The position numbers and the translations under genes are program-made. A stretch of DNA of 64,000 bases, from positions 111,022-175,021 of the forward strand of contig CALSTX010000006.1 in the NCBI GenBank assembly GCA_943789375.1, read 5' to 3'. The stretch is from an uncultured Opitutales bacterium. Lineage in GTDB: Bacteria > Verrucomicrobiota > Verrucomicrobiia > Opitutales > Seribacteraceae. This document shows, piece by piece, positions 9,015 through 18,573 of this stretch (the stretch's first letter is position 1; every line of letters starts with the position of its first letter). Below the pieces are notes generated by a model. That model saw only the letters and a program-made list of their open reading frames with translations. It searched no databases and was not told the DNA's origin.

Positions 9015-9562
9015 AGTCTTTAGAAAAATTATTTTTTCGCCTTTCTGACCGAGAGCAAAACTTATTAGTTATTACTCTGTGGCTCCTTTTAGTTGTTGTT
9101 TTTTATAAGATGGTATTTCAAGAAGGTATTCGAGAATACTCCACCCTAGAGGATGCGGAACATAACATTACCGTGTATAGTGAATTTATAAAATTAAAAC
9201 CATCCATCCGAATGGCACTAGAGCAACAAAAGCTAGAGCAGAAAAATAAAAGCTATGACAAAAAGAATTTAAGCAACCGTGCATCCACGCTTGCCGATAT
9301 GGTATTCCCCCAACGAGATTATCGGGAGTTGGACACGATCGAGCGAGAGCGCTATGCTCAACATCGTGTTAAAATTACCTTTGAAAGAGCAAGCTACCCG
9401 CAAGTTGAGGAGTATGCCAGTTTGATTCGCCAAGAAAGGCCTTACATGTTTTTGAGCGAAGTTAAGATTGAACCCAATTATCCGCCCAAGTCTAGACCCT
9501 ACGATCCAACTACTTACGATGCTGTCTTCGAGGTTAGCTCTGTTGAATTTATCAACCAATGA
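9011..9562 (+). CDS. gspM: GspM-like type II secretion protein
   Basis: N-terminal LSDREQNLLVITLWLLLVVVFYKMVF (GspM-like DRE + TM), order. Confidence 0.6.
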   Translation: MKSLEKLFFRLSDREQNLLVITLWLLLVVVFYKMVFQEGIREYSTLEDAEHNITVYSEFIKLKPSIRMALEQQKLEQKNKSYDKKNLSNRASTLADMVFPQRDYRELDTIERERYAQHRVKITFERASYPQVEEYASLIRQERPYMFLSEVKIEPNYPPKSRPYDPTTYDAVFEVSSVEFINQ

Positions 9563-11874
9563 AATTACCACACTTTATTTTTCTTTCTCTAAGCATTTTG
9601 CTTAGCAGTCTTTTTTCCCAAGTTCCTGTAGGTGATGAGGATTCTCCTCCCCTTGTAATTCCCGCTGTTGACCCTTCGGACGACACCGAGTTTCCTTTTG
9701 GTGCCTTAACTGACCCTGATGAGCTATCCACGATTTCAGGTTTGGATGATCCGATGGAGCGCTTACGCCTTCGAGATCATGATACCAACATGATTTTAGA
9801 TATGATCCAAATGATTACCGATCGTTATATCCTACGCCCGCAAAATTTACCGGCGGTAAAGATTACTTTTGATAGCATGAATGTCCTTACCAAGCGTGAA
9901 ACCTTGCGGGCACTTGAAAGTCTTCTTGCCATGAATGGAATAGGTATTACCAAAATGGACGATTTGTTTTTTAAAGCGGTTCCAGCTTCAGGCATTAATG
10001 TTCATGTACCCATTTGGTTGGATGGGCCAGCATCGGGTTTGAGACCGAGTCAGCGGATTTATGTAAAAATGTTTCACCTTGAATATGCACCTGCCTTAGA
10101 AGTCCGCGACCAACTCAATCCATTTGCTACACCCAATGTTGGCTCTTTACTTGTTTTCGAAAAAGCAAATAGCATCTTGATCACCGATTCTTTATTGAAT
10201 TTGCAAAGGATGGAGAAACTCCTTCTTTCGATTGATAAGCCGATCAGTAAGGAGGATATTGGCATGGAATGGATTGTCTGGCCAGTCAAGCACGCAGGTG
10301 CGCGTGAGCTGGAAAGTAAACTGAAAGCAATGATTGAAGGGAGTTTTAAACCTTTTCTGGGTGGCACCACCAAAGTAGATTCAGACGACAGGACAGGGAA
10401 ACTCATCATTGTTACACGACGAGAGAATAAGGAGACCTTGACCTTTATTTTGGAGACTTATGACTCTCCAATAAAGATGAAAACGACAAGTAAGCTATTC
10501 AAACTTCAGCATGCTGAGTCCAAAGATATACAATCGATTTTGGACGAAGTGATTAAGAACCAACAACGTATTAAGCAGCAGATACAAGGTAACCAGTCCA
10601 ATGCCAGGGCTTCATCGAGCAAAAAGCCTCCATCACCCGCAGGTTCAAACACCCCAGCGCAAACTGCATCTGATTCAGGAGGGTCGGATGGTGCCCATGA
10701 GTTTAGTGATTTTATAACCATCTCATCTGATGAAAGAAGTAATGCTATTTTAGTTTATGGTACCAAGGAAGATATCATTGAAATAGGGCGTATGATTGAC
10801 TCTCTTGACGAACCATTACCTCTTGCCCGCATCGATACCATTTTTGTAATGGTTGATTTAACGGAGCAAAATCAGCGCGGTATTGATTCTCTTTTTGGAG
10901 GATTGGAATGGTCCAAATATGCTCGAGGTCCGAGAGCAGATGGATTATTTGGTGAACCAGTTTCAGCCGAGACAAAAGGTGATAGTTCATTGACTAGCTC
11001 GGGAGATGTTACGGTTACTCAAGTTCAGAATGAAACTTTACAGGGAGTCCTCGGAGTTCCTGGCTTAAATACATCGATTCCTTTCCAGATGCAGGATTGG
11101 GAACTCACGGGGATTCGTTGGGAGCAAATCTTTGCTTTGTCCTCCGAGAGAAATGATGTCCGTATATTCTCTACTCCATCGCTTATGGTGTCTCATAATG
11201 CGCCCGAGGTTCATATTCTGATTGAAGATGAAAGAAATATTGTTGTTCCCACTTACTATGGAAATGTATCCACCACGGAAGGCTCAAATACAGGCCAGCG
11301 TGATCAAATCACTGCTAAGACTGAGTTACAGATAAAAAAGCCAAAAATTGGCCTGCCCCAGATGGATGAGAATGGAACGCTTATCTCTCACGGATCAATT
11401 TTTATGGAGGTTGAGGTGAAAGCCGAAAAATTTGACGAAACCCAAAGCAATACTTATCAGGGGCAATCTTTACCAGGTAAAAAAGTACGCGAAGCGAAGT
11501 CCATGGTAACGATTCGAGATGGAGAGATTATCGTCCTTGGCGGTCTTCAAGAAGTGCAAGTTGATTCTACTGAATCTAAATATAATTTACTCAGTGATAT
11601 TCCTTATTTTGGGGAAAAATTCTTTCGGCCTAAGACAGTAAAGTATACCCCAACTGAATTATTGATTTTTCTGAAACCTACAATCATCACACCAAATTAT
11701 AACGAGACTGCAGCTAATGTAGAATCCATCGATAGTAGAATTGAGGGAACTTATGCTCCTAAATTTGTTTCTCCATCTGGAAAGATCTTAGGCATGCCTG
11801 ATATTGATGGAAAGATACAACCAAACCACAACCCCATGGACAGCCCGGCGAGTGTTCCAACCCTATCAAGATGA
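9559..11874 (+). CDS. gspD: type II secretion secretin GspD
   Basis: Signal peptide; N-domain repeats (KLFKLQHAESKDIQSILDEV, SDERSNAILVYGTKEDIIEIGRMIDSLDEP); secretin C-terminus (VREAKSMVTIRDGEIIVLGGLQEV, LLSDIPYFGEKFF, ELLIFLKPTII). Confidence 0.92.
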   Translation: MKLPHFIFLSLSILLSSLFSQVPVGDEDSPPLVIPAVDPSDDTEFPFGALTDPDELSTISGLDDPMERLRLRDHDTNMILDMIQMITDRYILRPQNLPAVKITFDSMNVLTKRETLRALESLLAMNGIGITKMDDLFFKAVPASGINVHVPIWLDGPASGLRPSQRIYVKMFHLEYAPALEVRDQLNPFATPNVGSLLVFEKANSILITDSLLNLQRMEKLLLSIDKPISKEDIGMEWIVWPVKHAGARELESKLKAMIEGSFKPFLGGTTKVDSDDRTGKLIIVTRRENKETLTFILETYDSPIKMKTTSKLFKLQHAESKDIQSILDEVIKNQQRIKQQIQGNQSNARASSSKKPPSPAGSNTPAQTASDSGGSDGAHEFSDFITISSDERSNAILVYGTKEDIIEIGRMIDSLDEPLPLARIDTIFVMVDLTEQNQRGIDSLFGGLEWSKYARGPRADGLFGEPVSAETKGDSSLTSSGDVTVTQVQNETLQGVLGVPGLNTSIPFQMQDWELTGIRWEQIFALSSERNDVRIFSTPSLMVSHNAPEVHILIEDERNIVVPTYYGNVSTTEGSNTGQRDQITAKTELQIKKPKIGLPQMDENGTLISHGSIFMEVEVKAEKFDETQSNTYQGQSLPGKKVREAKSMVTIRDGEIIVLGGLQEVQVDSTESKYNLLSDIPYFGEKFFRPKTVKYTPTELLIFLKPTIITPNYNETAANVESIDSRIEGTYAPKFVSPSGKILGMPDIDGKIQPNHNPMDSPASVPTLSR

Positions 11875-12392
11875 GTAGGCTTTCTTGGTATAGGTGTTTT
11901 TTTGCCTCAGTTTTCTGTTGTGTTCCGTATATCTACAGCTTGGGTGCACAGGCCAATCCGTTCCTGCGTCCTGGGGATTTGGGTAGAAAGCCGCCCCCCA
12001 CCGTAAGGCCGGCACCTCCGCCCCCAGCTCCAAAACCCATTAATTCAAATTTGGAATTGAGAGGTTTTTTTAAATTTCAGGAAATCTGGCATTTTGCTAT
12101 ATTTGACAAAGTTAAAAATAGAGGTTTTTGGTTAAAAAAAGGAGAAAGTTTTGATGATGGGAAAGTACAAATTGAAAGTTTTAATCTTGATACTGAATCT
12201 ATTAAAATGAAGGGAGGGCAAAGCCTAACGCTTAAGTCATCTCAGCATCGAGTGATGCCAGTTCCCAGTGCCCAACCTGTTAAAAAGAAAACCCCTTCCA
12301 TCCCTGCTAAATCTCCCATCCGACTTCCGAAAGCAGGTTTGCCTCGCGTAAAAATTCCAGCTCGCTCCCCAACTGGTACTCCTCGCCCTTGA
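11871..12392 (+). CDS. small proline-rich GspC-like (HR domain-like) protein
   Basis: LELRGFFKFQEIWHFAIFDKVKNRGFWLKKGESFDDGKVQIESFNLDTESIKMKGGQSLTLK resembles a GspC HR-type domain; between gspD and gspE. Confidence 0.5.
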   Translation: MSRLSWYRCFFASVFCCVPYIYSLGAQANPFLRPGDLGRKPPPTVRPAPPPPAPKPINSNLELRGFFKFQEIWHFAIFDKVKNRGFWLKKGESFDDGKVQIESFNLDTESIKMKGGQSLTLKSSQHRVMPVPSAQPVKKKTPSIPAKSPIRLPKAGLPRVKIPARSPTGTPRP

Positions 12393-12406
12393 ATTTTGAG
12401 TAAGCT

Positions 12407-14632
12407 ATGAAGGAAGAAGAGAAGCTAGATGCAGAGGATTCAGAAACCACCAATGATTCTGTCCCAGAGCTTTCTATAGATTCCCAGGATCATATGACCT
12501 GGTGGCCTGAGTTATCTGATTTAGACCGGCTCAATGTACTTGGTGCTCATAGAGAGGATCGAGCCCGCCTATTAGCTTCTAAAGATTCAAGGTCAGTAGA
12601 AGTGACTATGAAAGAAATTGCCCGAAAGTCAGGTTATTCTTTTGTGGAGGAGTTTAACTTATCCAAAAACCCTACGAAACTTCTGCCTCTAAGGCTAATT
12701 CACTCCTTTTCTTGTTTGCCGGTTGTGCCTGCGATTGAAGGGTCCAAAGAAAAACCTAAGGTTTTGTGTGTGGATGATGAAAAAGCTATTCTTCAGGGTT
12801 TCAAACTTCACTTGAGGAACGATTTTGAAGTACATGTGGCTTCGTGCGGAGATGAGGGGATAGAAATATTTAAAAAAGAAGGTGATTTCTCCATAGTTTT
12901 ATCGGATATGAGAATGCCTGGGATGAGTGGTTCAAGTATGTTAACTGAAATTAGAAAGATAGACCCTCAGATTGTAAGTGTTTTAATTACTGGTCATTCA
13001 GATTTTGAGATTGCCAAAGATGCGATTAATTCAGGAAACGTTTTCAAAATTTTAACCAAGCCCTGCCCAGCTGAAAAATTAATTGAAGTGCTGAAAGATG
13101 GCGTGAAGCAATTTGACCAAAATGTTGGTAACAAGCTTCTATTGAAACCTGATGGTGGCAATATACACCTTTTAACATTATGGCCGCCAACTGAAAGAAT
13201 GAGCCGTTGGGTATTTGCGGTATCTGGCCGTAAACCTATCTGGTTTCTGGGGCTTCCTGAGAAGGTAACCAGTGCAATTACTGAAAACTTTGGTATCGGA
13301 GCTGATAGCCTAGATGATTCTGATCTGGATATTGACGGGGAGGAAGAACAGCAGGACGATTTAGAGGATCAAAATGCCGCTATTATTCGTTTTGTAAACG
13401 AGGTCATTCAAAAAGCGATAGTAGATCGGGCTACTGATATTCACTTTGAACCTCACAAAGAAACCCTACAGATTAGATATAGAATTGATGGGCAACTGGT
13501 ACCTGTACGGGTTCCAGATAATCTTCGAAGTTTTCAAGATGCGATCATTTCCCGGATAAAAATAATGGGGGGGATTAATATATCTGAAAAGAGAAGGCCT
13601 CAAGGTGGGCGGATTACCTTTAACCATGGTCAAAGTGATCTTGATATCCGGGTCTCCACCTTGCCCACATTGTATGGAGAAAGTATCAGCCTGCGCCTGC
13701 TCAATGAAAAGTCTCAACCCCTCTCCATGCAGGAACTCGGGCTTCTTGGGCAGGATGAAAAAAACATTGTCAATGTCTTAGAAAAACCACACGGCATTGT
13801 GTTGGTTACCGGACCCACAGGTTCAGGTAAATCGACTTCATTAACCGCATTCATTCGAAGGATTCATAAGCCGGAAAGAAGGATAATGACAGTTGAAGAT
13901 CCAGTGGAATATGAAGTTGCTGGAATTAACCAAACGCAGGTTAATGCAGAGATAGGATTTACTTTTGCGAGTGCACTTAGAGAGATTTTGCGACAAGACC
14001 CCGATGTTATCATGGTCGGAGAAATTAGGGACCGAGAAACGGCAGATATTGCCATTCGAGCATCCCTAACTGGCCACCTTGTTTTAAGTACTCTTCATAC
14101 CAATGATGCACCAGGTGCGATTACTCGATTAGTTGATATGGAAATCGAGCCTTTCTTGATTGCATCCTCCGTGGAGATGGTCATTGCCCAGCGGTTAGTT
14201 CGTAGGCTTTGCCCAAAATGTGCAACGCCAGCCAAAATGAAGGATTCTGAGCTACTTGCTTCTCTTGCTTTATTAGGGGTTGATGCAGAGGAAAGTAAAG
14301 ATGGTAAATCAGTGCTTAATGCGGTTGGTTGTCCAAATTGCCAAAACTTAGGCTACCGCGGCCGTGTTGGTATTTTTGAATTGATGAAAATGAGTGACGC
14401 CATTCACAGTATGGTGATTAAAAATGCTTCAGCTCCTGACATAAGAGAAATTGCATTGGAGGAAGGAATGAGCACACTACAGGAGACTGGTTGGGCCCAG
14501 ATTAAGCGGGGATTCACCACTTTTGAGGAAGTCATCCGCTATTCGGATGGTATGATGGAAGAAGATGGTGAAATCACTGAGATTGATGCACCTGAAGGGT
14601 CTTTACCTCCTGTAACAGAATTTAAGAATTAG
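12407..14632 (+). CDS. gspE: type II secretion ATPase GspE with an internal response-regulator receiver domain
   Basis: GspE core: [82 protein letters not shown]; receiver domain inside the N-terminal region. Confidence 0.93.
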   Translation: MKEEEKLDAEDSETTNDSVPELSIDSQDHMTWWPELSDLDRLNVLGAHREDRARLLASKDSRSVEVTMKEIARKSGYSFVEEFNLSKNPTKLLPLRLIHSFSCLPVVPAIEGSKEKPKVLCVDDEKAILQGFKLHLRNDFEVHVASCGDEGIEIFKKEGDFSIVLSDMRMPGMSGSSMLTEIRKIDPQIVSVLITGHSDFEIAKDAINSGNVFKILTKPCPAEKLIEVLKDGVKQFDQNVGNKLLLKPDGGNIHLLTLWPPTERMSRWVFAVSGRKPIWFLGLPEKVTSAITENFGIGADSLDDSDLDIDGEEEQQDDLEDQNAAIIRFVNEVIQKAIVDRATDIHFEPHKETLQIRYRIDGQLVPVRVPDNLRSFQDAIISRIKIMGGINISEKRRPQGGRITFNHGQSDLDIRVSTLPTLYGESISLRLLNEKSQPLSMQELGLLGQDEKNIVNVLEKPHGIVLVTGPTGSGKSTSLTAFIRRIHKPERRIMTVEDPVEYEVAGINQTQVNAEIGFTFASALREILRQDPDVIMVGEIRDRETADIAIRASLTGHLVLSTLHTNDAPGAITRLVDMEIEPFLIASSVEMVIAQRLVRRLCPKCATPAKMKDSELLASLALLGVDAEESKDGKSVLNAVGCPNCQNLGYRGRVGIFELMKMSDAIHSMVIKNASAPDIREIALEEGMSTLQETGWAQIKRGFTTFEEVIRYSDGMMEEDGEITEIDAPEGSLPPVTEFKN
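12755..13126 (+). other. receiver (REC) domain inserted in the GspE N-terminal domain
   Basis: [28 protein letters not shown] (phospho-acceptor Asp167, codon 12905..12907), [25 protein letters not shown]: acidic pair, Asp, Thr and Lys all present. Confidence 0.93.
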
Positions 14633-14637
14633 TTGCC

Positions 14638-15909
14638 ATGCCAGAATTTAATTACTTGGCAGTTAATTCAAAAGGGAAAACTATCCAAGGGAATTTAGAG
14701 GCGGATAATCTCAAGGATGCCCGAAGTACTCTCCGTGATGAAGGGTTAACCCCATTGAAACTCCAAGTTTCTGACCTTGCTGTTGCAAGTAGCAAGGCCT
14801 CCAAAAAAAGTAATGCTAAGCAGAGCAAAGAAACAAAACCTTCCTTAGTTAAGTCCTTCAGTAAGGGAAGTTCTAAGGGAGAGAAAGTGGGGTTGGAATT
14901 TCTAAAGAGATTGGTTGAGCTTCACGCAAGTGGCATGCCAGTCGCAGATGCAGTCAAACTTCTCAATCATCGATTATCTGACCCAGTGCAAAAAGAGATT
15001 GCTGGATTTCTATGGAAAGAATTAGCGGAAGGGCGGACCTTGTCTCGGGCAATGAGGCAATTACCCCAGTTTTTCAGTGAATCTTCTTCTTTTGTTATTG
15101 AAGCAGGTGAGGCAACCGGAAATGTGTCTCCCATCCTTAAGAAAATTATCTCCTATCTGGAAGAAAAAAGGGAAATTCGTTCCAAAGTTACCAGTAGTAT
15201 GAGCTATCCTATCTTTGTTTGCTTAATGGCTTTTGGTGTTGTTTTGTTCTTTCTATTCTTTCTTCTCGAAAAAATTGAAGATATGCTCGATTCCCTCGGT
15301 GGTGAACTTAATTTAATGTCCAAGATATTAATAAATGGATCGGAGGCACTTTTAACAATTGGACCTTTTGTGGTTGTGGTTTTAATCATTATCTTCGGTC
15401 TTCTTATGCAATGGAAGAAGACCGAGAAAGGTGGAGTTTCCCTGGATCGTTCTTTGTTGAAGACTCCCATGTTCGGTAAAATATTGTATATGTCTGAACT
15501 TTTTCAGTTATCCAACCTCTTGTCTGCTTTGATGTGGAGTGGGATTGGGTTAACTGAGAATTTGAGACTTTGTGAACGGACTATTAAAAATAAACATATG
15601 CGCCTTCAGTTCCGCTCGGCCCGGGCATTAGTTAATGAAGGTAAATCCTTGCCTGATGCCTTGCGTAAGTTTAAGTTTATGCCACTTATGCAGCTTGATA
15701 TCATTGAGGTAGGGGAGAAGACTGGAAATTTAGGAAACAGTATGGAGGATGCAAGCAAAGCGTTTAGGGAAGACCTTACCAAAAGGATCAAATCTATGAC
15801 GACCCTTGTATCAGGTGCAGCGTTAGGGTTTGCCTTCTCGTTGGTTGCATTGGTAGCAATATCAATAGTCACAAGTATTTTTCAGGTTAGCAAAACTATG
15901 ACCTTTTAA
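14638..15909 (+). CDS. gspF: type II secretion inner-membrane protein GspF
   Basis: MPEFNYLAVNSKGKTIQGNLEADNLKDARSTLRDEGL, LKRLVELHASGMPVADAV, FVIEAGEATGNVSPIL, MQLDIIEVGEKTGNL. Confidence 0.9.
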   Translation: MPEFNYLAVNSKGKTIQGNLEADNLKDARSTLRDEGLTPLKLQVSDLAVASSKASKKSNAKQSKETKPSLVKSFSKGSSKGEKVGLEFLKRLVELHASGMPVADAVKLLNHRLSDPVQKEIAGFLWKELAEGRTLSRAMRQLPQFFSESSSFVIEAGEATGNVSPILKKIISYLEEKREIRSKVTSSMSYPIFVCLMAFGVVLFFLFFLLEKIEDMLDSLGGELNLMSKILINGSEALLTIGPFVVVVLIIIFGLLMQWKKTEKGGVSLDRSLLKTPMFGKILYMSELFQLSNLLSALMWSGIGLTENLRLCERTIKNKHMRLQFRSARALVNEGKSLPDALRKFKFMPLMQLDIIEVGEKTGNLGNSMEDASKAFREDLTKRIKSMTTLVSGAALGFAFSLVALVAISIVTSIFQVSKTMTF

Positions 15910-15925
15910 CTCTCTATTTACCAAG

Positions 15926-16879
15926 ATGAGGTTGTTACTTTTTGTTGTATTTTTTTTGGCTGGTTGTGACCAAGAAGCTGAAGAAGGTAAAAAAATTACT
16001 TCTGCCAATTCAGAAGCCAATCTCTTGCAGCGGGCAGCAGCTGAAGGGAAAAGTATTTTAGACGACGGTTCGAAGTATGAAGGTGAAATGGTTCGTGGTA
16101 TGCCCCATGGGTTTGGAAAAAGGAAATTTACGAATGAAGATTTTTTCGAGGGCCAATTTCTCAATGGCGACGCCCATGGTCATGGAACATTGAGGTATAA
16201 GTCTGATGGAAACCTTGAGAAGTATGTGGGTATGTGGGCAAACGGTCTACGTGAAGGCTATGGTACTTTGTATTTCACAGATACATCCCGTATGGTTGGC
16301 CATTGGGCTAACGATTCCCTTCTTTATGGTGAATTTCAAAGGTCAGATGGCGTTAGGATTTCAGGGAAATGGAACCAGCAAACTCTTTCTGAAGGAACCT
16401 TGGACGATGGGTCTGGTAATAAATTTTCTGGTGTGTTCAGTGAATACGGTGGATATAAGGAGGGCACCCTCGAAAGTGACAATGGAAATAAGTACACCGG
16501 AGGCTTTAAGGATAATAGATATCATGGTAAGGGAGTACTGGCCCGCCAAGATGGCTCAATTTATGTGGGTCAATTTTTTGAGGATGAATTTTCGGGCATT
16601 GGTATTTTACTTTTAGGGAATGGAACGAAATATTCTGGTGAATTCGACAAGAATCAACCCTACGGATACGGAGTCCAAACAAATAAGGACGGCATTACTT
16701 ACGCTGGCCTTTGGGAGAATGGAGAGAAAAGTGGAACAGGCACTTTGGACTTTGGGGACGGAACAAGTTTTGTGGGCGAATTTAGGAATGGCTTGGCATA
16801 TGACGGGTTGTACGATTGGGGTGATGGAAGGGTAACTGAATCCTTTCAGAATGAAGATGGAGATTGGGTCGACCGCTAA
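15926..16879 (+). CDS. MORN-repeat lipoprotein
   Basis: Lipobox FFLAGC; about 11 MORN-type repeats such as KYEGEMVRGMPHGFGKRKF, YTGGFKDNRYHGKGVLAR, YAGLWENGEKSGTGTLDF. Confidence 0.8.
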   Translation: MRLLLFVVFFLAGCDQEAEEGKKITSANSEANLLQRAAAEGKSILDDGSKYEGEMVRGMPHGFGKRKFTNEDFFEGQFLNGDAHGHGTLRYKSDGNLEKYVGMWANGLREGYGTLYFTDTSRMVGHWANDSLLYGEFQRSDGVRISGKWNQQTLSEGTLDDGSGNKFSGVFSEYGGYKEGTLESDNGNKYTGGFKDNRYHGKGVLARQDGSIYVGQFFEDEFSGIGILLLGNGTKYSGEFDKNQPYGYGVQTNKDGITYAGLWENGEKSGTGTLDFGDGTSFVGEFRNGLAYDGLYDWGDGRVTESFQNEDGDWVDR

Positions 16880-16945
16880 ACAGAGCGAGCTTGGTTTTTG
16901 GGGGTTGCCATCTTAAGTATAAACGCAAAATATAAAAACTTCATT

Positions 16946-17791
16946 ATGACAGATCCTTATACGCTTCGACTAAAATTCTGGGGTACACGAGGAAGTATTC
17001 CTTGTCCCGGACCTGATACGGTTAAATATGGTGGAAATACGACTTGTTTTGAGGTTAATTTCGGGGATGAAAGACTGATTATTGATGCAGGAACTGGCAT
17101 TCGTTTATTGGGCAAAAAAATCCTTACAGAAGAGAAAAACTTACTGACCGCTAAGTTATTTTTTACTCATACTCACATGGATCATATTCAGGGGCTGCCT
17201 TTCTTTGCTCCGTTGTATAATCCCAACAGCAATGTGAACCTCTACGCTGGTCACCTGGACGGAGATAACTACAACTTACAGGGAATTATTGGAACTATGC
17301 TTATGAAAGACCCAGTCTTTCCTGTGCCAAGCGCTTTGATTGAACAAGCCTGCACATTTAACGATTATAGTGTAGGCAAAGTTTTTGAACTCGGAAATGA
17401 TCTTGTAATCAAAACTGGGAAATTAAATCATCCAAATGGAGCCTGTGGTTATCGATTGGAGTGTGGCGGGAAAATAATCGCTATATGTACAGACACAGAA
17501 CACTATGAGGGCAAATTAGACGAAAATGTTTTAGCCTTAGCCGAAAATGCGGATGTCATGGTTTATGACTCCGCGTACACTGATGAGGAATATCCTAACT
17601 TTAAAGGTTGGGGGCACTCGACTTGGCAGGAAGCAATCAAAATTGCTGAGGCTGCTAATGTGAAACAGACTTTTCTCTTTCATCACGACCCATCCCATAA
17701 TGATAAAAAAATGGATGAAATTGCTGAAGCGGCCAAAGCGATCCGGTCAAGTGTACGACCTGCAGTCGAGGGAGAAGAGATTTTTCTTTAA
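16946..17791 (+). CDS. MBL-fold metallo-hydrolase
   Basis: LRFWGTRGSIP-type start (LKFWGTRGSIPCPGPDTVKYGGNTTC), FFTHTHMDHIQGLPFF, GWGHSTWQEA, FLFHHDPSHND; ATG chosen downstream of the listed ORF start. Confidence 0.85.
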   Translation: MTDPYTLRLKFWGTRGSIPCPGPDTVKYGGNTTCFEVNFGDERLIIDAGTGIRLLGKKILTEEKNLLTAKLFFTHTHMDHIQGLPFFAPLYNPNSNVNLYAGHLDGDNYNLQGIIGTMLMKDPVFPVPSALIEQACTFNDYSVGKVFELGNDLVIKTGKLNHPNGACGYRLECGGKIIAICTDTEHYEGKLDENVLALAENADVMVYDSAYTDEEYPNFKGWGHSTWQEAIKIAEAANVKQTFLFHHDPSHNDKKMDEIAEAAKAIRSSVRPAVEGEEIFL

Positions 17792-17796
17792 ATTCT

Positions 17797-18573
17797 TTAC
17801 TCTGCTACATGTTCTGCTTTCTCATTGGTATCAAAGAGATTTTTAATTTGGCCTGAAGCTTTTACTTCAATCACAGAATTTTTTGGATTTTGATGTAGAA
17901 AAATATCTCCCGAAGATAGAAGTCTGGCGTCTAGCCATTGGTGAGGGTTAATTTGTATCTCCTTATTTCCTCTGTGGACTACTTTGGCTGTGGTGACTTC
18001 TAACTCTCCTGCATCAAGGATACCATCGCCATGCACTTCGATACTTAAACTTGAGGTTCGATCCCCCTTAAGGGTAAGTATTCCATTTCCCAGATGTTGT
18101 ACTTCTATCTCGGGTGCATCCATTGCTTCCAGGTGCACATTTCCAGTGCTTGAGTGAAAAACTTTTAAGTGGGTGGACCTTATCTCGGAGCAGGTAAGGT
18201 TGGATGCTTCCAATACCCTCAGTTCAGAGATTTCTTCCACTGAAACCATGATTTCAACTGGAAATTTACGAGTGGCATTTACCTTTACAAATGGAATTCT
18301 TCTTTTGAATTCATAGGAGTTGTTCGCATCGAGAAAAAGAGTCTTCTGCCTCACTTTTGCGGTTACTGAATCAATAATTTCGCCATCAGCATAGATTGAT
18401 ATCTTTCCCCGCTTTTGGCCTTTTTTTACAAATACATCAAGGTCTCCCTTTACTTCAATCTTATCAAAAAAAAACAGAAGCTGATTTCGCGTTTCGAGGG
18501 CAGGAAATAATCGGTTCATGCCCATACATGCTAGCAAAAGAATAAACAGAAAAAACTTATTTCCGTTTTCCAT
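17797..18573 (-). CDS. DUF2807-like (GIN domain) secreted protein
   Basis: Signal peptide; KIEVKGDLDVFVKKGQK, ISELRVLEASNL, LGNGILTLKGDRTSSLSIEVHGDGILDAGEL repetitive beta-rich pattern. Confidence 0.6.
   Translation of the reverse strand: MENGNKFFLFILLLACMGMNRLFPALETRNQLLFFFDKIEVKGDLDVFVKKGQKRGKISIYADGEIIDSVTAKVRQKTLFLDANNSYEFKRRIPFVKVNATRKFPVEIMVSVEEISELRVLEASNLTCSEIRSTHLKVFHSSTGNVHLEAMDAPEIEVQHLGNGILTLKGDRTSSLSIEVHGDGILDAGELEVTTAKVVHRGNKEIQINPHQWLDARLLSSGDIFLHQNPKNSVIEVKASGQIKNLFDTNEKAEHVAE

Noticed and set aside
12407-14632. Possibility that the REC domain in GspE is an assembly chimera
   Set aside because: The ORF is continuous, flanked by homologous halves of the N-terminal domain in frame, and composition does not change visibly; kept as a finding but read-level checking is still advisable.
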